Of a stretch of 64,000 nt of DNA, positions 52,006 through 63,400 are shown piece by piece; within the stretch, counting starts at the first letter, position 1, and the number at the start of each line of letters is the position of its first letter. This stretch comes from Gordonia aichiensis NBRC 108223. Its GTDB lineage: Bacteria; Actinomycetota; Actinomycetes; Mycobacteriales; Mycobacteriaceae. The stretch is from the NCBI RefSeq assembly GCF_000332975.1, contig NZ_BANR01000003.1:310001-374000 (forward strand), written 5' to 3'. The position numbers and the translations under genes were made by a program. The notes under the pieces were generated by a model. It saw nothing but the letters and a program-made list of their open reading frames with translations. It was not told where the DNA came from and did no database searches.

Positions 52006-52094
52006 GGGACTACCGACATGTCAGACCGGATCCTTATCATTTGCTCAGTGTTGGGGATCGCTGTCGTGAAGACATGATGTGTAAGGACGTACTG

Positions 52095-52481
52095 GTGACC
52101 GTAGTTTCTGAGGCCGGGGTTCCCCTCGGCGGGCCCCTACCTGTGGCTGTGCACGGTGTTGTCGCCGGTCGCGGTGCTGCGGAGAGCACACACGCCCCCA
52201 ATGAGATCGCCCGGATGGACGATTATCGCCGCGGTCACGACGCAGTGGTGAGCCGCAGACCGATGCTGTCGCGTCGTGAGGTCGAGGTGCTCCTGACCTG
52301 GCTACGTGCAGAGTCGAAGGAGGACGCCGCGGCTGAGCTGTTCATTTCCGCCTCGACGGTGAGCACCCATCTCGCCCGCATTCGTGCGAAGTACACCGCA
52401 GCGGGCCGCCCCGCACCGACGAAGACCCACCTACTCGCTCGTGCGCTCCAGGACGGTTACACCAGCCTCGACCGTTGGTGA
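52095..52481 (+). CDS. Small LuxR-type HTH transcriptional regulator
   Basis: Taken as 128 residues from GTG at 52095, which has AAGGA at 52083-52087 seven bases upstream; the frame is open much further but upstream ATGs lack a ribosome site as good. The C-terminal 70 residues are a GerE/LuxR DNA-binding domain: LSRREVEVLLTWLRAESKEDAA, then ISASTVSTHLARIRAKY as recognition helix. The N-terminal half is short and matches no receiver or autoinducer domain I recognise. It is a stand-alone regulator of unknown targets; the palindromes in front of it suggest self-control. Confidence 0.8.
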   Translation: MTVVSEAGVPLGGPLPVAVHGVVAGRGAAESTHAPNEIARMDDYRRGHDAVVSRRPMLSRREVEVLLTWLRAESKEDAAAELFISASTVSTHLARIRAKYTAAGRPAPTKTHLLARALQDGYTSLDRW

Positions 52482-52530
52482 CCTTCCGGCGCGCCTCGTC
52501 GTCATCGGCGCCGAGCACCTCCCGGCAGTC

Positions 52531-53523
52531 TCACGCTCCGATGTCGCGGGCGATCGACGGCCAGGTCTGGTGCAGGTCGTCCTGCCAGTAGCCCCATGAA
52601 TGGGTGCCGCCGGGACGGAGAGTGACCTTGGCCGGGATACCGAGTTCGGCGAGACGCGCGGCCATCTGGCGCGTGCACTGATCGATGCCGAACTCGATTG
52701 CTCCGCCGAGTAACACCTGGTTGCCCAGGGCGAATCCGTCTCCGTCGATTCCCGGGTCCGAGAGTCGCTCATGTGAGCCGGGCAGGCCGGTGCCCGCAGT
52801 CATGTACACCTTGGTGCCGCGCAGTTTCGCCGCGTTGAGGTAGGGGTCGTTGGCGCGCCATCCCGGGCCGTCGAGAGGACCCCACATGTTGACCATGTTG
52901 CCGCCGCCCCGGTCTTCGACGACGAAACGGATGTACTGCTGCCCGACGGGGTCGCTTGTCCGTGCGCAGCCGCTGAACGCTGCGATCGAGCGGTACATGC
53001 CCGGGGCTGCGAGCGCGAGGTTGAAGACGGTCGTTCCCGCCATCGAGATGCCCGCGACCGCGACCTTGCCGGTGGTCGGGAAGCGCTTGTCGATCAGCGG
53101 TGGCAACTCCTTGGTGAGGAACGTCTGCCACTTGTTGCGGCCGAGGACGGGGTCGTCGCGCTGCCAATCGGTGTAATAGGAGAAGGCTCCGCCGATCGGG
53201 GTCACGACGTAGGCGTTCTTGTCGGCGAAGAACTTCTTGTAGTCGGTACGAGCGTCCCACGTGGCCGAATCCTCACCGCCGCCCGCGCCGTTGAGCAGGT
53301 ACAGCGTCGGGGCGGGGCGCGAGCGGTTCTTCGGGGTCAGCACCGTGATCGGGATGGTCCGGTCCATCGCCGCCGAATGCACCATCAGCGTCACCTGCTG
53401 GGGCGAGTCGTCGGTGGAGCTGACGATGCTCGACGCCGGAGCGGCCTGTGCCGGGCTCGTCACGCCGAGCAGTGCTGCCAGGGTGAGCCCGAGGGTCAGC
53501 CAGATCAGGTGTTGTCGACGCAT
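52531..53523 (-). CDS. Secreted antigen-85-like esterase/mycolyltransferase
   Basis: 330 residues with a signal peptide cut near AQA-AP at about residue 27. An alpha/beta-hydrolase follows with YYTDW and KWQTFLTKELP, both shared with antigen 85 proteins, the nucleophile motif GISMAG (Ser160) and a late GGTHSWGYW with the catalytic His. Antigen 85 enzymes move mycolates between trehalose and arabinogalactan in the cell wall; the nucleophile context (SMAG rather than SMSG) shows divergence, so a related esterase role is possible. AGGAG precedes the ATG. It lies 140 bases behind the rskA gene on the same strand. Its presence points to a mycolic-acid bacterium. Confidence 0.87.
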   Translation of the reverse strand: MRRQHLIWLTLGLTLAALLGVTSPAQAAPASSIVSSTDDSPQQVTLMVHSAAMDRTIPITVLTPKNRSRPAPTLYLLNGAGGGEDSATWDARTDYKKFFADKNAYVVTPIGGAFSYYTDWQRDDPVLGRNKWQTFLTKELPPLIDKRFPTTGKVAVAGISMAGTTVFNLALAAPGMYRSIAAFSGCARTSDPVGQQYIRFVVEDRGGGNMVNMWGPLDGPGWRANDPYLNAAKLRGTKVYMTAGTGLPGSHERLSDPGIDGDGFALGNQVLLGGAIEFGIDQCTRQMAARLAELGIPAKVTLRPGGTHSWGYWQDDLHQTWPSIARDIGA

Positions 53524-53663
53524 GCTTCTCCTGCGGTCTCACGATGTCTACGTGGGCCGTGGTCTCCCGCCGTCGGAACCAGCCGCCCGACCAGCCGAAC
53601 GCGAGGTGGTCTGGACCGACCGGAGCAGCTGATGGCGCACGACCAACGCCCCAGGGGCGCACT

Positions 53664-54590
53664 CTACAGTGCGACCTGGGTGAGGATATCGGTTGTCGGT
53701 GCAGCCGATCCGCCCTGCGGCTCGATGGTCACCGCGAGCACCGTCGAGGTGTCGAGTGCGTCGATTACGTGGGGTGCCGAGGAGCCGGTGCCCGCGACGA
53801 GTCCCGCCGAGACCGGCTTGTCGGATTTGCCGATCAGCCACAACTGGAATGTCTTGTCGGCCGCAATCGGATTGCGCTGGTCACGGACCACCGCGACAGC
53901 GCGATTCGCCGACTTCGAACTCACGACGGTGATGGTGCCCCGGTTGTCGGCCAGTGACGAGACCGTCGACCGTGCGTCGGGCGCCGCGAGAATGTCGGAC
54001 ACCTGTTGGGCGGTCGTCGTCGACGGCGTCGTGTCGGGCGCGGTGGACCGGCCGATCAGCACGCCGGCACCGAGCGCGACGGCCACCGCGACCGCCGCCG
54101 CTCCGACCGCGACCGCGATCCGTCCACGTCTTCTGCGTGCACGGTCGAGCGGTACCACGGTCGACGCCCCGCCACCGCTGCCGACCGTGGAGGCCTCTTC
54201 GGGAGCAGCGTGTCCGGGGGTTGTGCGTTCGGTACCGGTGTCAGCGGCGGAGCGTTCGGGGTCGTGCCTGTCTGGGTCGTGCCTGTCTGGGTCGTACCGG
54301 TCTGGGGGCGGATCGCCGTTGCCCGAATGGTGCTGCGCCCCGTCGCCATCGTCGGTGCTGAACACGCGATCGAGGACCGTCGCGCGTAGTTCTGCAGGTG
54401 CGCTGAGCGCGAATCCGCTGGCGAGGTCCGTGATGGTCGACTCGATGTCGGCGATACGGCCGAGGTAGATGCGTCGTTCGACGGGGGTGAGATCGTCGAG
54501 TTCGCGGCGCACGCGGTCGGTTTCGGCGGGCGTCAGCGCGTCGATCGCATAGAGCTCGATGTGGTCGTCGAGCCACTCGGTGTCAGCCAT
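53664..54590 (-). CDS. rskA: Anti-sigma-K factor RskA
   Basis: 308 residues. The N-terminal 75 residues form an anti-sigma domain (HIELYAIDALTPAETDRVRREL). A long disordered linker carries a DPDRH repeat at about residues 96-113. One transmembrane helix lies at about 158-180, and the outer domain has the RskA C-terminal pattern (FQLWLIGKSDKPVSAGLV, IEPQGGS). It holds SigK at the membrane until proteolysis releases it. The start at 54590 overlaps the end of sigK by 8 bases and has GGAGAG upstream. The linker is longer than I expect for the mycobacterial protein. Confidence 0.9.
   Translation of the reverse strand: MADTEWLDDHIELYAIDALTPAETDRVRRELDDLTPVERRIYLGRIADIESTITDLASGFALSAPAELRATVLDRVFSTDDGDGAQHHSGNGDPPPDRYDPDRHDPDRHDPERSAADTGTERTTPGHAAPEEASTVGSGGGASTVVPLDRARRRRGRIAVAVGAAAVAVAVALGAGVLIGRSTAPDTTPSTTTAQQVSDILAAPDARSTVSSLADNRGTITVVSSKSANRAVAVVRDQRNPIAADKTFQLWLIGKSDKPVSAGLVAGTGSSAPHVIDALDTSTVLAVTIEPQGGSAAPTTDILTQVAL
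54261..54305. repeat. Three tandem 15-bp units within rskA
   Basis: Two identical units (GTCGTGCCTGTCTGG) at 54261-54275 and 54276-54290 and one with two substitutions at 54291-54305. On the coding strand they give repeated D-P-D-R-H/Y in the RskA linker. Units of 15 bp keep the frame, so the number can vary by slippage without breaking the gene. Confidence 0.85.
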
Positions 54591-55197
54591 CGGACTCTCC
54601 GTGCATGCATTTCTTGAGGTTTCGAAGACCGTCGCGGATGCGGGATTTGATCGTCGGCAGCGGTGTCGCGGTGACAGCGGCCACCTCGGGATAGGTCATG
54701 CCACTGAAGTACGACATCTCGATACTCGCGCGCTGGAGTTCGGTCAGCCGGTCGAGGCAGGTGCGCAGGGCACGGGTCTCCTCGCGGTCGACGACCACCT
54801 CGAGCGGGATCGGGTGCGGGGTGCTCGCGTTTCCTGCGCCGTACTCCGCGGCCTTGCGCTGTTGCAGCTCTTCGGTGCGGACGCGGTCGACGGCGCGGCG
54901 GTGGGCGATCGTCATCATCCACGTGATCACCGAACCGCGCTCCGGGTGATACTGGTCAGCCTTCTGCCAGTACTGCAGGTAGGACTCCTGCACGACCTCC
55001 TCGGCGTAGTGCACGTCGCGGATCACCCGCAGGGCGAGTCCGTAGATACGTGCGCTGGTCAGGTCGTAGAGCCGACCGAACGCGGCACGGTCGCCGCCTG
55101 CCGATGCCATCAACAGCGCGCTGAGTGTGCTCGCTTCGGACGTCTGTCCCGCTGCGCGTCCGCCGTCGTCTCCCGTTGGTCTGTCGCCGGATGTCAC
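54583..55197 (-). CDS. sigK: ECF RNA polymerase sigma factor SigK
   Basis: About 204 residues from GTG at 55195-55197. Region 2 (AAFGRLYDLTSARIYGLALRVIRDVHYAEEVVQ and WMMTIAHRRAVDRVR) and region 4 (LTELQRASIEMSYFSGMTYPEVA, TIKSRIRDGLRNL) are complete and match mycobacterial SigK closely. Two Cys residues, in LRTCLDRL and LKKCMHG, are 50 residues apart as in M. tuberculosis SigK, where Cys133 and Cys183 form a redox-sensitive disulfide. The frame continues upstream to 55341 but would overlap the permease gene, so a start near 55197 is preferred although its ribosome site is weak. It forms an operon with rskA. Confidence 0.88.
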   Translation of the reverse strand: MTSGDRPTGDDGGRAAGQTSEASTLSALLMASAGGDRAAFGRLYDLTSARIYGLALRVIRDVHYAEEVVQESYLQYWQKADQYHPERGSVITWMMTIAHRRAVDRVRTEELQQRKAAEYGAGNASTPHPIPLEVVVDREETRALRTCLDRLTELQRASIEMSYFSGMTYPEVAAVTATPLPTIKSRIRDGLRNLKKCMHGESDG

Positions 55198-55292
55198 TCC
55201 ACTACGGTAGCCAGGCGCTGTGCCGGGTGTCACAGCACGGTCCGGTCGCCCCCACGCGGGATCGGCGGCGACGCGATGAGTGGGCCGTCGAG

Positions 55293-56075
55293 TCATCTGC
55301 TTGCCGCACGACGGTAGAGCAGCAGCGACAACGGCATGCACACGGCGAGGATCGCGATGCTCCAGGCGACCGAGTAGCCGAGTGCGTGGTCGGCGACCCA
55401 GCCCGTCGGCGGCACGAAGTTCGACGGCGCGCCGTTGCCGAGGTGCTCACGGCTCGTCGTGGCGACGGCCGTCACCGGATTCCACTCGGCGATGGTTCGC
55501 AACGGGCCCGGCAGGCTTGCCGCGGAGATGAATGCCGACGACAGAAATGTCACGGGGAACATCCACAGGAATCCGATACTCTGTGCCACTTCGACATTCG
55601 GCGCTGCCAAGCCGGTCACGGCGCCGACCCAGGCCATGGCGAGAGCGAACAGCACGATCACCCCGAACGCCACCGCGGCGTCGGCGATCGAGCCATAGAT
55701 GCGCCACCCGATCACCAGGCCGCTGACCACCATGACCGCGAGTCCGACGAGGCCGAGCAACATGTCCGAGCCGACTCGACCGGCGATGACCGCCAACCGG
55801 GACATGGGCAGCGAGCGGAGCCGGTCGATGATGCCGTCCGACATGTCGTTGGCGAGACCCACGGTGGTGAATGCGGCGTTGAACACCACTGTCTGCGTGA
55901 AGATTCCGGCCATCAGGTACTCGCGGTAGGAGTGTCCTCCGAAGGTCGCCCCGAAGACGTAGGCGAAGAGAAACACGAACATCAACGGCTGGATGGTCGC
56001 GCTCACGAGCAGGGTGGGGATGCGGCGCACCGTGAGCAGATTGCGCTCGACGATGACTGCGGTGTCAGTGAACAT
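55293..56075 (-). CDS. ABC-2 type permease of the second NRPS locus
   Basis: 260 residues with about six transmembrane helices: IQPLMFVFLFAYVFGATFGG as first helix, a RLRSLPMSRLAVIAGR loop after helix two, and a late WNPVTAVATTSREHLGNG loop. It is of the DrrB/DrrC type. GGGAG lies 8 bases before the ATG and the gene overlaps the end of the ATPase gene by 11 bases, so both are co-translated. Unlike the exporter at 1309-4414 there is only one permease, which probably works as a homodimer. Export of the second locus's peptide is the likely role. Confidence 0.88.
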   Translation of the reverse strand: MFTDTAVIVERNLLTVRRIPTLLVSATIQPLMFVFLFAYVFGATFGGHSYREYLMAGIFTQTVVFNAAFTTVGLANDMSDGIIDRLRSLPMSRLAVIAGRVGSDMLLGLVGLAVMVVSGLVIGWRIYGSIADAAVAFGVIVLFALAMAWVGAVTGLAAPNVEVAQSIGFLWMFPVTFLSSAFISAASLPGPLRTIAEWNPVTAVATTSREHLGNGAPSNFVPPTGWVADHALGYSVAWSIAILAVCMPLSLLLYRRAASR

Positions 56076-57201
56076 CGGCTGGCTCCCGTGTGTCGAGGTG
56101 CGTCGTCGTCTCGGCCGGGTCGGCGTCGACGCTGCGATCGGTCAGGTGCAGGAAGACGTCGTCGAGTGTCGGTCCCGCGACCGACACGCTGCGCACGGAT
56201 GCTCCGCCTGCGTCGAGCGCACGGACGGCGTCGGGGATGTCGGCGGCGCCGTCGGCGACGGGAACCGTCCACGTCGTTGCGTCCGATTGGTTCGGTGTGC
56301 CGACACCGATCGCCGCCAGAGTCCGTGCGATCACCGCGGATTGCGCGGGGGTGGGCTCGCCGTCGAACTCGGCGGTGAGGATCTGCGGTGTGATCGAATT
56401 CTTGAGTTCGTCGGCACTGCCCTGAGCACGGATGCGTCCGTGGTCGATGACGGTGATCTCGTCGGCCAACGTGTCGGCCTCCTCGAGGTACTGCGTCGTC
56501 AACAACACGGTCGTCCCGGAGTCGACCTGTGCGGCGATCAGGTCCCAGATCTGGCGTCGACCACGTGGGTCGAGGCCGGTCGTCGGCTCGTCGAGGATGA
56601 CCAGACGCGGATGGTTGATGAGCGCACCCGCCAGATCGAGTCGACGCCGCATGCCTCCCGAATAGGTGCGCATGGGTCTGTCGGCGGCGTCGTCGAGTCC
56701 GAGGTCGGCGATCATCTCGCGCGCCATCCTCGACGCGTCGCGCCGTCGATGGCCGTAGAGTTGCGCCACCATACGCAGGTTCTCGAAGCCGGTCAGTGTT
56801 CCGTCCACGGCTGCGTATTGACCTGAGACGCCGATGATCTCGCGAGCCCGGTCGGGTTCGCCCACGGCGTCGATCCCGTCGACGGTCACGGTTCCCGCGT
56901 CGGGTCGCAACAGCGTGGCCACCATTCGGACGGTGGTGGTCTTCCCGGCACCGTTGGGGCCGAGCAACGCGTGGACGGTGCCCGCGGGAATGGTGAGATC
57001 GAGGTTGTCGACGGCGGTGACGACCCGCCCGCGACGAGCGAGGCCAGAGGTGAACACCTTTCGCACACCACGTATCTCGAGTGCGTTGCCGGGCACGGCT
57101 CCCGCCGCGGTGTCGATGGGCATCGTGTCGGTGTCGGCCGGATCCGTGGCGGGCCCGGTGTCGATGGGATCAGTCAGCCTGTGTCGTCCGGTGGTCGGCA
57201 C
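56065..57201 (-). CDS. DrrA-type ABC transporter ATPase of the second NRPS locus
   Basis: 378 residues. Walker [10 protein letters not shown] is at residues 81-89, the signature YSGGMRRR and Walker [12 protein letters not shown] follow, then TTQYLEEAD and the DrrA-type tail with [11 protein letters not shown]. Roughly 35 polar residues precede the domain, and about 20 follow it. The start is GTG at 57199-57201 with GGGAG 5 bases upstream, which lies inside the MbtH gene and gives a 32-base overlap; ATG at residue 27 would avoid the overlap but lacks a comparable site. It pairs with the permease at 55293-56075. Confidence 0.9.
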   Translation of the reverse strand: MPTTGRHRLTDPIDTGPATDPADTDTMPIDTAAGAVPGNALEIRGVRKVFTSGLARRGRVVTAVDNLDLTIPAGTVHALLGPNGAGKTTTVRMVATLLRPDAGTVTVDGIDAVGEPDRAREIIGVSGQYAAVDGTLTGFENLRMVAQLYGHRRRDASRMAREMIADLGLDDAADRPMRTYSGGMRRRLDLAGALINHPRLVILDEPTTGLDPRGRRQIWDLIAAQVDSGTTVLLTTQYLEEADTLADEITVIDHGRIRAQGSADELKNSITPQILTAEFDGEPTPAQSAVIARTLAAIGVGTPNQSDATTWTVPVADGAADIPDAVRALDAGGASVRSVSVAGPTLDDVFLHLTDRSVDADPAETTTHLDTREPADVH

Positions 57202-57415
57202 GGGTACTCCCTTCCATTGCTTCGATCAGGCTCGCGGGGCGTAGATCGGTCCAGTTCTCCTCGACGTAGCTCAAGCAGTCGTCGTGGCCGGACGGCCCGT
57301 ATACGCTGCGCCAGCCCGCGGGGACCGGGGCGAACTGCGGCCACAGCGAGTGCTGGTTCTCCTGGTTGACGAGCACCAAGAACACGCCGTCGACGTCATC
57401 GAATGGATTGGTCAT
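57170..57415 (-). CDS. MbtH-family NRPS accessory protein of the second locus
   Basis: 81 residues with [14 protein letters not shown] and WTDLRPASL. It starts 3 bases after the stop of the truncated NRPS, with AGGAGG inside the NRPS 3' end, and its own 3' end overlaps the ATPase gene. It should bind the A domains of that NRPS. It is clearly related to the MbtH at 45854-46111 but belongs to a separate operon, so the organism has at least two. Confidence 0.95.
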   Translation of the reverse strand: MTNPFDDVDGVFLVLVNQENQHSLWPQFAPVPAGWRSVYGPSGHDDCLSYVEENWTDLRPASLIEAMEGSTRADHRTTQAD

Positions 57416-57418
57416 GAG

Positions 57419-60400
57419 TCATTCCTCCTCGGTGATGCGATGCCGCGACCAGCGTCGCGGTCGTGGGGACAGGACATGTGCGTAGTCGACGACGTTCTGC
57501 GGCAACAGCATCCGTGCATGCGTGCAGTCGACGTCGATGTTGTGAATGGTGCCGTCGACGTAGGGACGCCACCCGTCGACCGCACGCGCGCCCGGTTGCG
57601 ATGCGCGGGTGGCGGACACGAAGGTGATGTCTCCGTGGAAGACCCGCGGACGCCACGGATTCGCGAGATCGCCCGCTTGCTCGAACACCTGGTGCACCGT
57701 GCCGAACTCGTCCCTCGACAGCCCTCCGAGCAACCCGCCCGCCGCGCGCACCGCATGCCACGCGTCGTCGACATTTGGTGACGTGGTGGGATCGGTGGTG
57801 CTGATGCCGAACTCACTGAGCAACTCACCGATGGACGGCTCGGTCACCAGGTCTGGGCGGTCGGCGAGAACGTAGGAGTCGAGGATCGTGAGATCGCCGA
57901 CGACCTCTCCGCTGCCCTGCAGGATCACCGCGATCTCCTGTGCGATGATCCCGCCGAGTGACCAGCCGAGCAGGTGGTAGGGACCGTGTGGCGCCACGGA
58001 CTGGATCTGCTCGGCGTAGTAGGCCGCGAGCTCGCCCAGTGACGTCGGTGCCGGTAGCCCCGACAGCGTCGGGTGCTGTAGCCCGTACACCGCACGATTG
58101 GGTTCGAGATGGGGCAGTAGCGACGTGAATGCCCAGGACAGACCGATGGCCGGGTGTATGACGAACAGCGGTGGCGCTACGGCCGGATCGGAGTGCTGCG
58201 GGGTCGACCGCCGCCCGATCAGTACATCCCAGGCCGAGCGCGCGGTCTGTTCGGTCGTGCCCGATGAGCCGGACCCGGGATCGGCCTGCACCGCGAGCTC
58301 GGAAACCGTCGGCGCCGCGAACACCTGGTGGGCACGGATGTCGACCCCGAGAACCGACGAGAGCCGCTCGGCGAGAGTCGTTGCCTGCAGCGAGTTCCCG
58401 CCGAGATCGAAGAAGCTCGTATCCGCGGCGATCTCGTCGTCTGTCAGTCCGAGTACCTCGACGAAGACCGTCGCAATCGCGGTCTCGGTGCCCGGTCGCG
58501 GAGCCCTGCCGCTCCGCGAGATCTGCGGAGTGGGGAGTGCGGTGCGGTCGAGTTTGCCGACCGGGGTCAGCGGGATCTCGTCGAGAACGGTGACGGTCGC
58601 TGGCACCATGTGACGCGGAAGTCGTTGCGGCAGAGCTGCTCGGAGGTCATCTCCGACCGTCGAAGCGACCGCCGTCGCGTCAGGCACGAGTGTCACGTAG
58701 CTGTGCAATGTGGCATCGGCCTGCGCCGGTGGTGCGTCGTTGCCGTGCTGATTGGTCCCGCCGATCACGGTGACCGCGAAATCGACGCGAGGGTCGGCGG
58801 TCAGTGCGTCGTCGATCTCACCGAGCTCGACGCGGAAGCCGCGCACCTGCACCTGACCGTCACTTCGTGCCACATAGGACAGTCGTCCGTCGGGCGTCCA
58901 TCGCACGAGATCACCTGTGCGATACATCCGGTGGCCCGCGAAGTCGTCTCCGGCGACCATTGGCACCGGTAGATACCTCGATGCGGTGAGTCCCGGGCGC
59001 CGGTGGTAACCGCGGGTGACCTGCGAGCCGATCAGATACAGCTCACCGACGACACCGACGGGCACCGGATGGAGTCGTGAATCGAGGACGAGCGCGCTCA
59101 CGCCGTTGTTCGGTGTGCCCATGGTCAGCTCGTCGTGTGCCCGCAACGGGTCACTGGAGGTGGTGATGACTGTGGTCTCGGTGGGTCCGTAGACGTTCAG
59201 GATCCGACGTCCCGCAGACCAGCGGCGCGCGAGGTCGGCGCCGAAGGCCTCGCCGCCGATCGCCAGGCAGCGCAGGGTGGGGGCGTCGGTCGGCGACATG
59301 CTCGCCACTGCAGCGGGCGTGATGAATGCATGCGTCACGCGGTTGCGGGTGAGGAACTGCGCCAACGGTTTTCCGCCGTACACGTCGGTGGGAGCGATGA
59401 CCAGGCACGCCGAACCCGCTGCCGCGAGCAGGAATTCGAGGACCGATGCATCGAAGCTCGGTGACGCGAAATGCAGCACCCGTGAGTCCTGGCGCGGCGT
59501 CATCCGCGCGCGCAACTCGTCCCGCACCGCGCGAAGCCCGGAATGGGGCACCAGAACCCCTTTCGGGCGGCCCGTCGAGCCGGACGTGTAGATGATGTAG
59601 GCCAGCCCGTCGACGCGAGCACCGATCGTCTCCGTGTCCGCGAGGGGTGCCGCCGACTGTCGGGCGAGCCGGTCGCGTACCGCCCGGTCGTCGACGACGA
59701 TCACCTGCGCCGCCGCCGGGGCGCTGTCGCGGTGCGCCGAGTCGGTCACCACCAGTTGCGCACCGCTGTCGGCGAGCATGTGGGCGATGCGCTCGGGCGG
59801 GTACGTCGGGTCGACCGGGACGTACGCCGCCCCCGTCCGCACGATCGCCCAGATCGCCACGAGAGCCTCGATGGATCGGGGAATGGCCATGGCCACCACC
59901 GGCTCCGGCTCGTCGGACGCGTGGGCGCCGCCGATGCCGCGTCCGAGGAGCAGGCGAGCGAGTCGGTTCGCCCTGGCGTCGAGTTCGCGATAGGTGATCT
60001 CGGTATCGCCGTCGGTGGCCGCGATGCCGTCGGGGTTGTGCGACACGGCATCGTCGAGGATCGCTCCGAAGGTCATCGGGTCGGCGCCGCGCGGCCCGCG
60101 GGCCGGTGCGACGTCGGCCACCTCGAGGGGATCGGTGACGCGGATGTCGCCGACCGCGCGCGCGGCGTCTGTGGTGATCGCGCGTACCACCCGCAGGAAC
60201 CTGACCCCGAGCTCGTGGGCGTCGTGGTCCCGGTAGCGGTCGACGGCGAATGTCACCTCCAGCGACGCATCCGCGGAGTGCAGACCCGAAAGGGTGAACT
60301 GGAGTGCGAACTTGGCCTGCGCGGAACGAACCTCGCTGATCTGTCCGCGTAGTCCCGGAACCGGTTCGATCACGCCGCCTGCGATATCCGAGCCGTAGTC

Positions 60401-63400
60401 GTGGACCGACAGTGCCACCTCGAAGAGAGGATGCCCGCCGGCAGAGCGATCCGGATTCACCGCGGCCACGACGTCGTCGAAGGGCACCTCCCGGTGGTCG
60501 AGTGCATCGAGATCGTCGTCACGCACCCGAGCGAGGAGCTCACGAACGGGTTCGTCTCCGTCGATCTGCGTTCGCAGGGCGAGAGTGTTGACGAACATCC
60601 CGACGACACCGGACAGATCGGTATCGGGCAGGTCGGGAACGACGCGGTTGGCGACCGGCGTGCCGATCACCACATCGCTGCCGACTCCGAGCCGGTACAT
60701 CAGGGTTGCCAGCGCTGTGTGGAGCAGGGTGAACGGCGTGGTCGACTGACTACGGGCGCAGGCGATCACCGCGTTACGGAGTTCGTCGTCGAGCGGAATC
60801 GACACCGTACCGGCAGCTGATGGCGTGCCCTCGGACGTGTGTGCGCGGATCGAGGTGAGCGGACGGCTCGGCCTCGGGGCGGAGTCGGCGGGAGCGCCTC
60901 GGAGGAGTGTCGTCCAGTAGGCCAGGTGGTCGCTGACCGCGGACCGGTGCTCCTCGGCACCGACGATCGCTGCGTAGTCGCGATAGCCGAAAGCCGCTTC
61001 CTCCCAGGTTGTTCGACGACCGGCGAGTCTCTCGGAGTAGGCCGTCGCGAGATCGCCAACCAGAATCGGCAACGACGCTCCGTCCGCGGCCACGTGGTGG
61101 ATGACCAGAACCAGGATGTGCTCGCCGGTGGAGTCCGCCGAGATCCGGGTCAGCAGGTGCGCGCGCATCCCGGGCGCCACAGCGACGTCGATCGGTGCGG
61201 CGCACAGGCGTGAGATCAGTGTCATCGCGTCGGCGTCGTCCCGGTAGCCGAGCGGTTGCAGGTTTCCGATCGTCGATTCCGCGCCGACGAGCACGCCTCC
61301 GGTCTGCGCACCGCCCGATGTAGCGGGATAGACGGTGCGCAGACCTGCGTGCCGCGACACGAGGTCGATGAGTGCCTCGCGCAGCGCGTGCCGGTCGAGA
61401 GGACCGGTCAGGCGCAGCATGAAGGGCATCAGGTAGTCGGTCGACGTCGGATGCAGCCGCGCCAGCGACAGCAGTCGCCGCTGCATCGGAGCGACAGGAA
61501 CCATACTGCTACGCACAGGGATTCGAACTCGACCGCGTGGTCCGTCGAGCGCGCCTGCGTCGCGGGCCGCGTCGGTCGTCGCTGCGTCCGCGTCCGAAGC
61601 CGTGCGCTCTGACGTGACCGGTGCTGCGTTGCGGGGTTGCGCAGTGAGTGGTGCTGTGCTGAGGGATTCGGGGCGGGCGAGTTCCGGGTCGACCAGTTCT
61701 GCGAGCGCGGCGACCGTCGGGTGGTCGAAGATCTCGCGTACGCGAAGTCTCGCTCCATCGTGGGTTCGCAACCTCGCCGCGAGTGCCGTTGCCTGCAGCG
61801 ACGTGCCGCCCGCCTCGAAGAAGTCGGTGGCTGCACCGATGGACTCGACACCGACACCGAGGACGTCGGCCAGCGCGTCGGCCACCCGGCGCTGAGCCGG
61901 CGTCGTCAGTTCATGTGCGGTGGTCGTCGGGGCGATGGTCGGGGCGGGCAACGCACGCCGATCGATCTTTCCGTTGGGGGTCACCGGGAACCGGTCGAGG
62001 ACCACAATGCCCGACGGCACCATCTGCCGGGGCAGTGAGACCGCGACGTGCGCGATGAGCGTCTGGTCGGCGAGGGTGTCTGCCGAGGCCGAGGCAACGT
62101 AGGCCACCAGACGTGCGTCGGCGCCGTTGCCGTGCACGAGCGTCAGCGCGCCGTCGACGTCCGGGTGGGAGGTGAGCGCGTTGTTCACCTCGTCCGGTTC
62201 GATGCGGAATCCGCGCACCTTCACCTGGTTGTCGCTGCGGCCGTCGAACACCAGCGCACCGGATCGGTTGCGGTGCACCACATCTCCGGTTCGGTACATC
62301 ACCGCACCGCGCGCCCGTGGATCGGCGACGAATCGGCCCGCGGTGAGATCTGGGCGACCGAGGTAGCCGCGGGCGACGCCGGGGCCTGCGAGGTAGAGCT
62401 CGCCGGGCACGGTGTCCTGGACCGGCTGCAGGCGATGGTCGAGGACCATTGCGGTACAACCGGTCACGGGATGTCCGATCGTGATCTCGTCACCGGGGCT
62501 CAGCGGCGGCGACATCGTCGCCACGATCGTCGTCTCGGTGGGGCCGTAGCAGTTCACATATCGTCTGCCCGGCGCCCAGGCGGCAACGAGTTCGGCAGGC
62601 GAGGCCTCGCCTCCGACACCGAGGGTCCGCAACCGCGGAAGAGGTCGCGGTGTCGCGGCCATCAGCGCGGCGGGCGTGATGAAGGCGTGCGAGACGCCGT
62701 GCTCGTCGAGGAACTCGACGAGCTCGTCGCCACCGTAGATGGTCGGCGGCGCGATGACCATCGTCGCACCCGCGTCGAAGGCGAGCATGAACTCGAGGAA
62801 CGTCGCATCGAAGCCCGGGGATGCGAAATGCAGTGTCCGGTCACCGGGCTGCACGTCGTAGCGGTCGCGTTGGCTCTGGCTGAAGGCCCCGATGCCGCGG
62901 TGGGTCACCGTGACTCCCTTCGGGGTGCCCGTCGAACCGGAGGTGTAGATCACGTATGCGGCGGCGTCGGGCAGGCGGGGCGCAGGGTCGGGCAGTCGAT
63001 CGCCGGGGTGACCGAGTGCCTCGGTGTCGATCCAGCGCATGGTCGACGTCCCGTCGAGATGGCGATCGAGCCCGGGGTCGGTGATCCCGATCCGTGCGTC
63101 GGAATCGCGCAGCATGTGCTCGACGCGGTCGCTCGGATACCGTGCATCGATCGGGAGGACGACTCCGCCCGCGCGCAATACGGCCCAGAGCGCGGCGACG
63201 AATCGCCAGGATCGGGGGAGCGCTACGGCGACAACGTGTTCGGGTCCGACGCCCTCGGCACGCAGGGTGGCCGACCATCGCGCGGTGACCTCATCGAGCT
63301 GTGCGTATGTCATCGCGACATCGCCGTCCTCGACCGCGATCAGTTCCCGATGCCTGGTGGCGGTGAGATCGAGGAGGTCGGCGAGGTGGACCGGGTCAGG

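Noticed and set aside
55125..56378. Plus-strand open frame of about 417 codons opposite the permease and ATPase genes
   Set aside because: Low-complexity Arg/Gly/His composition, no domain, and fully antisense to two well-supported transporter genes.
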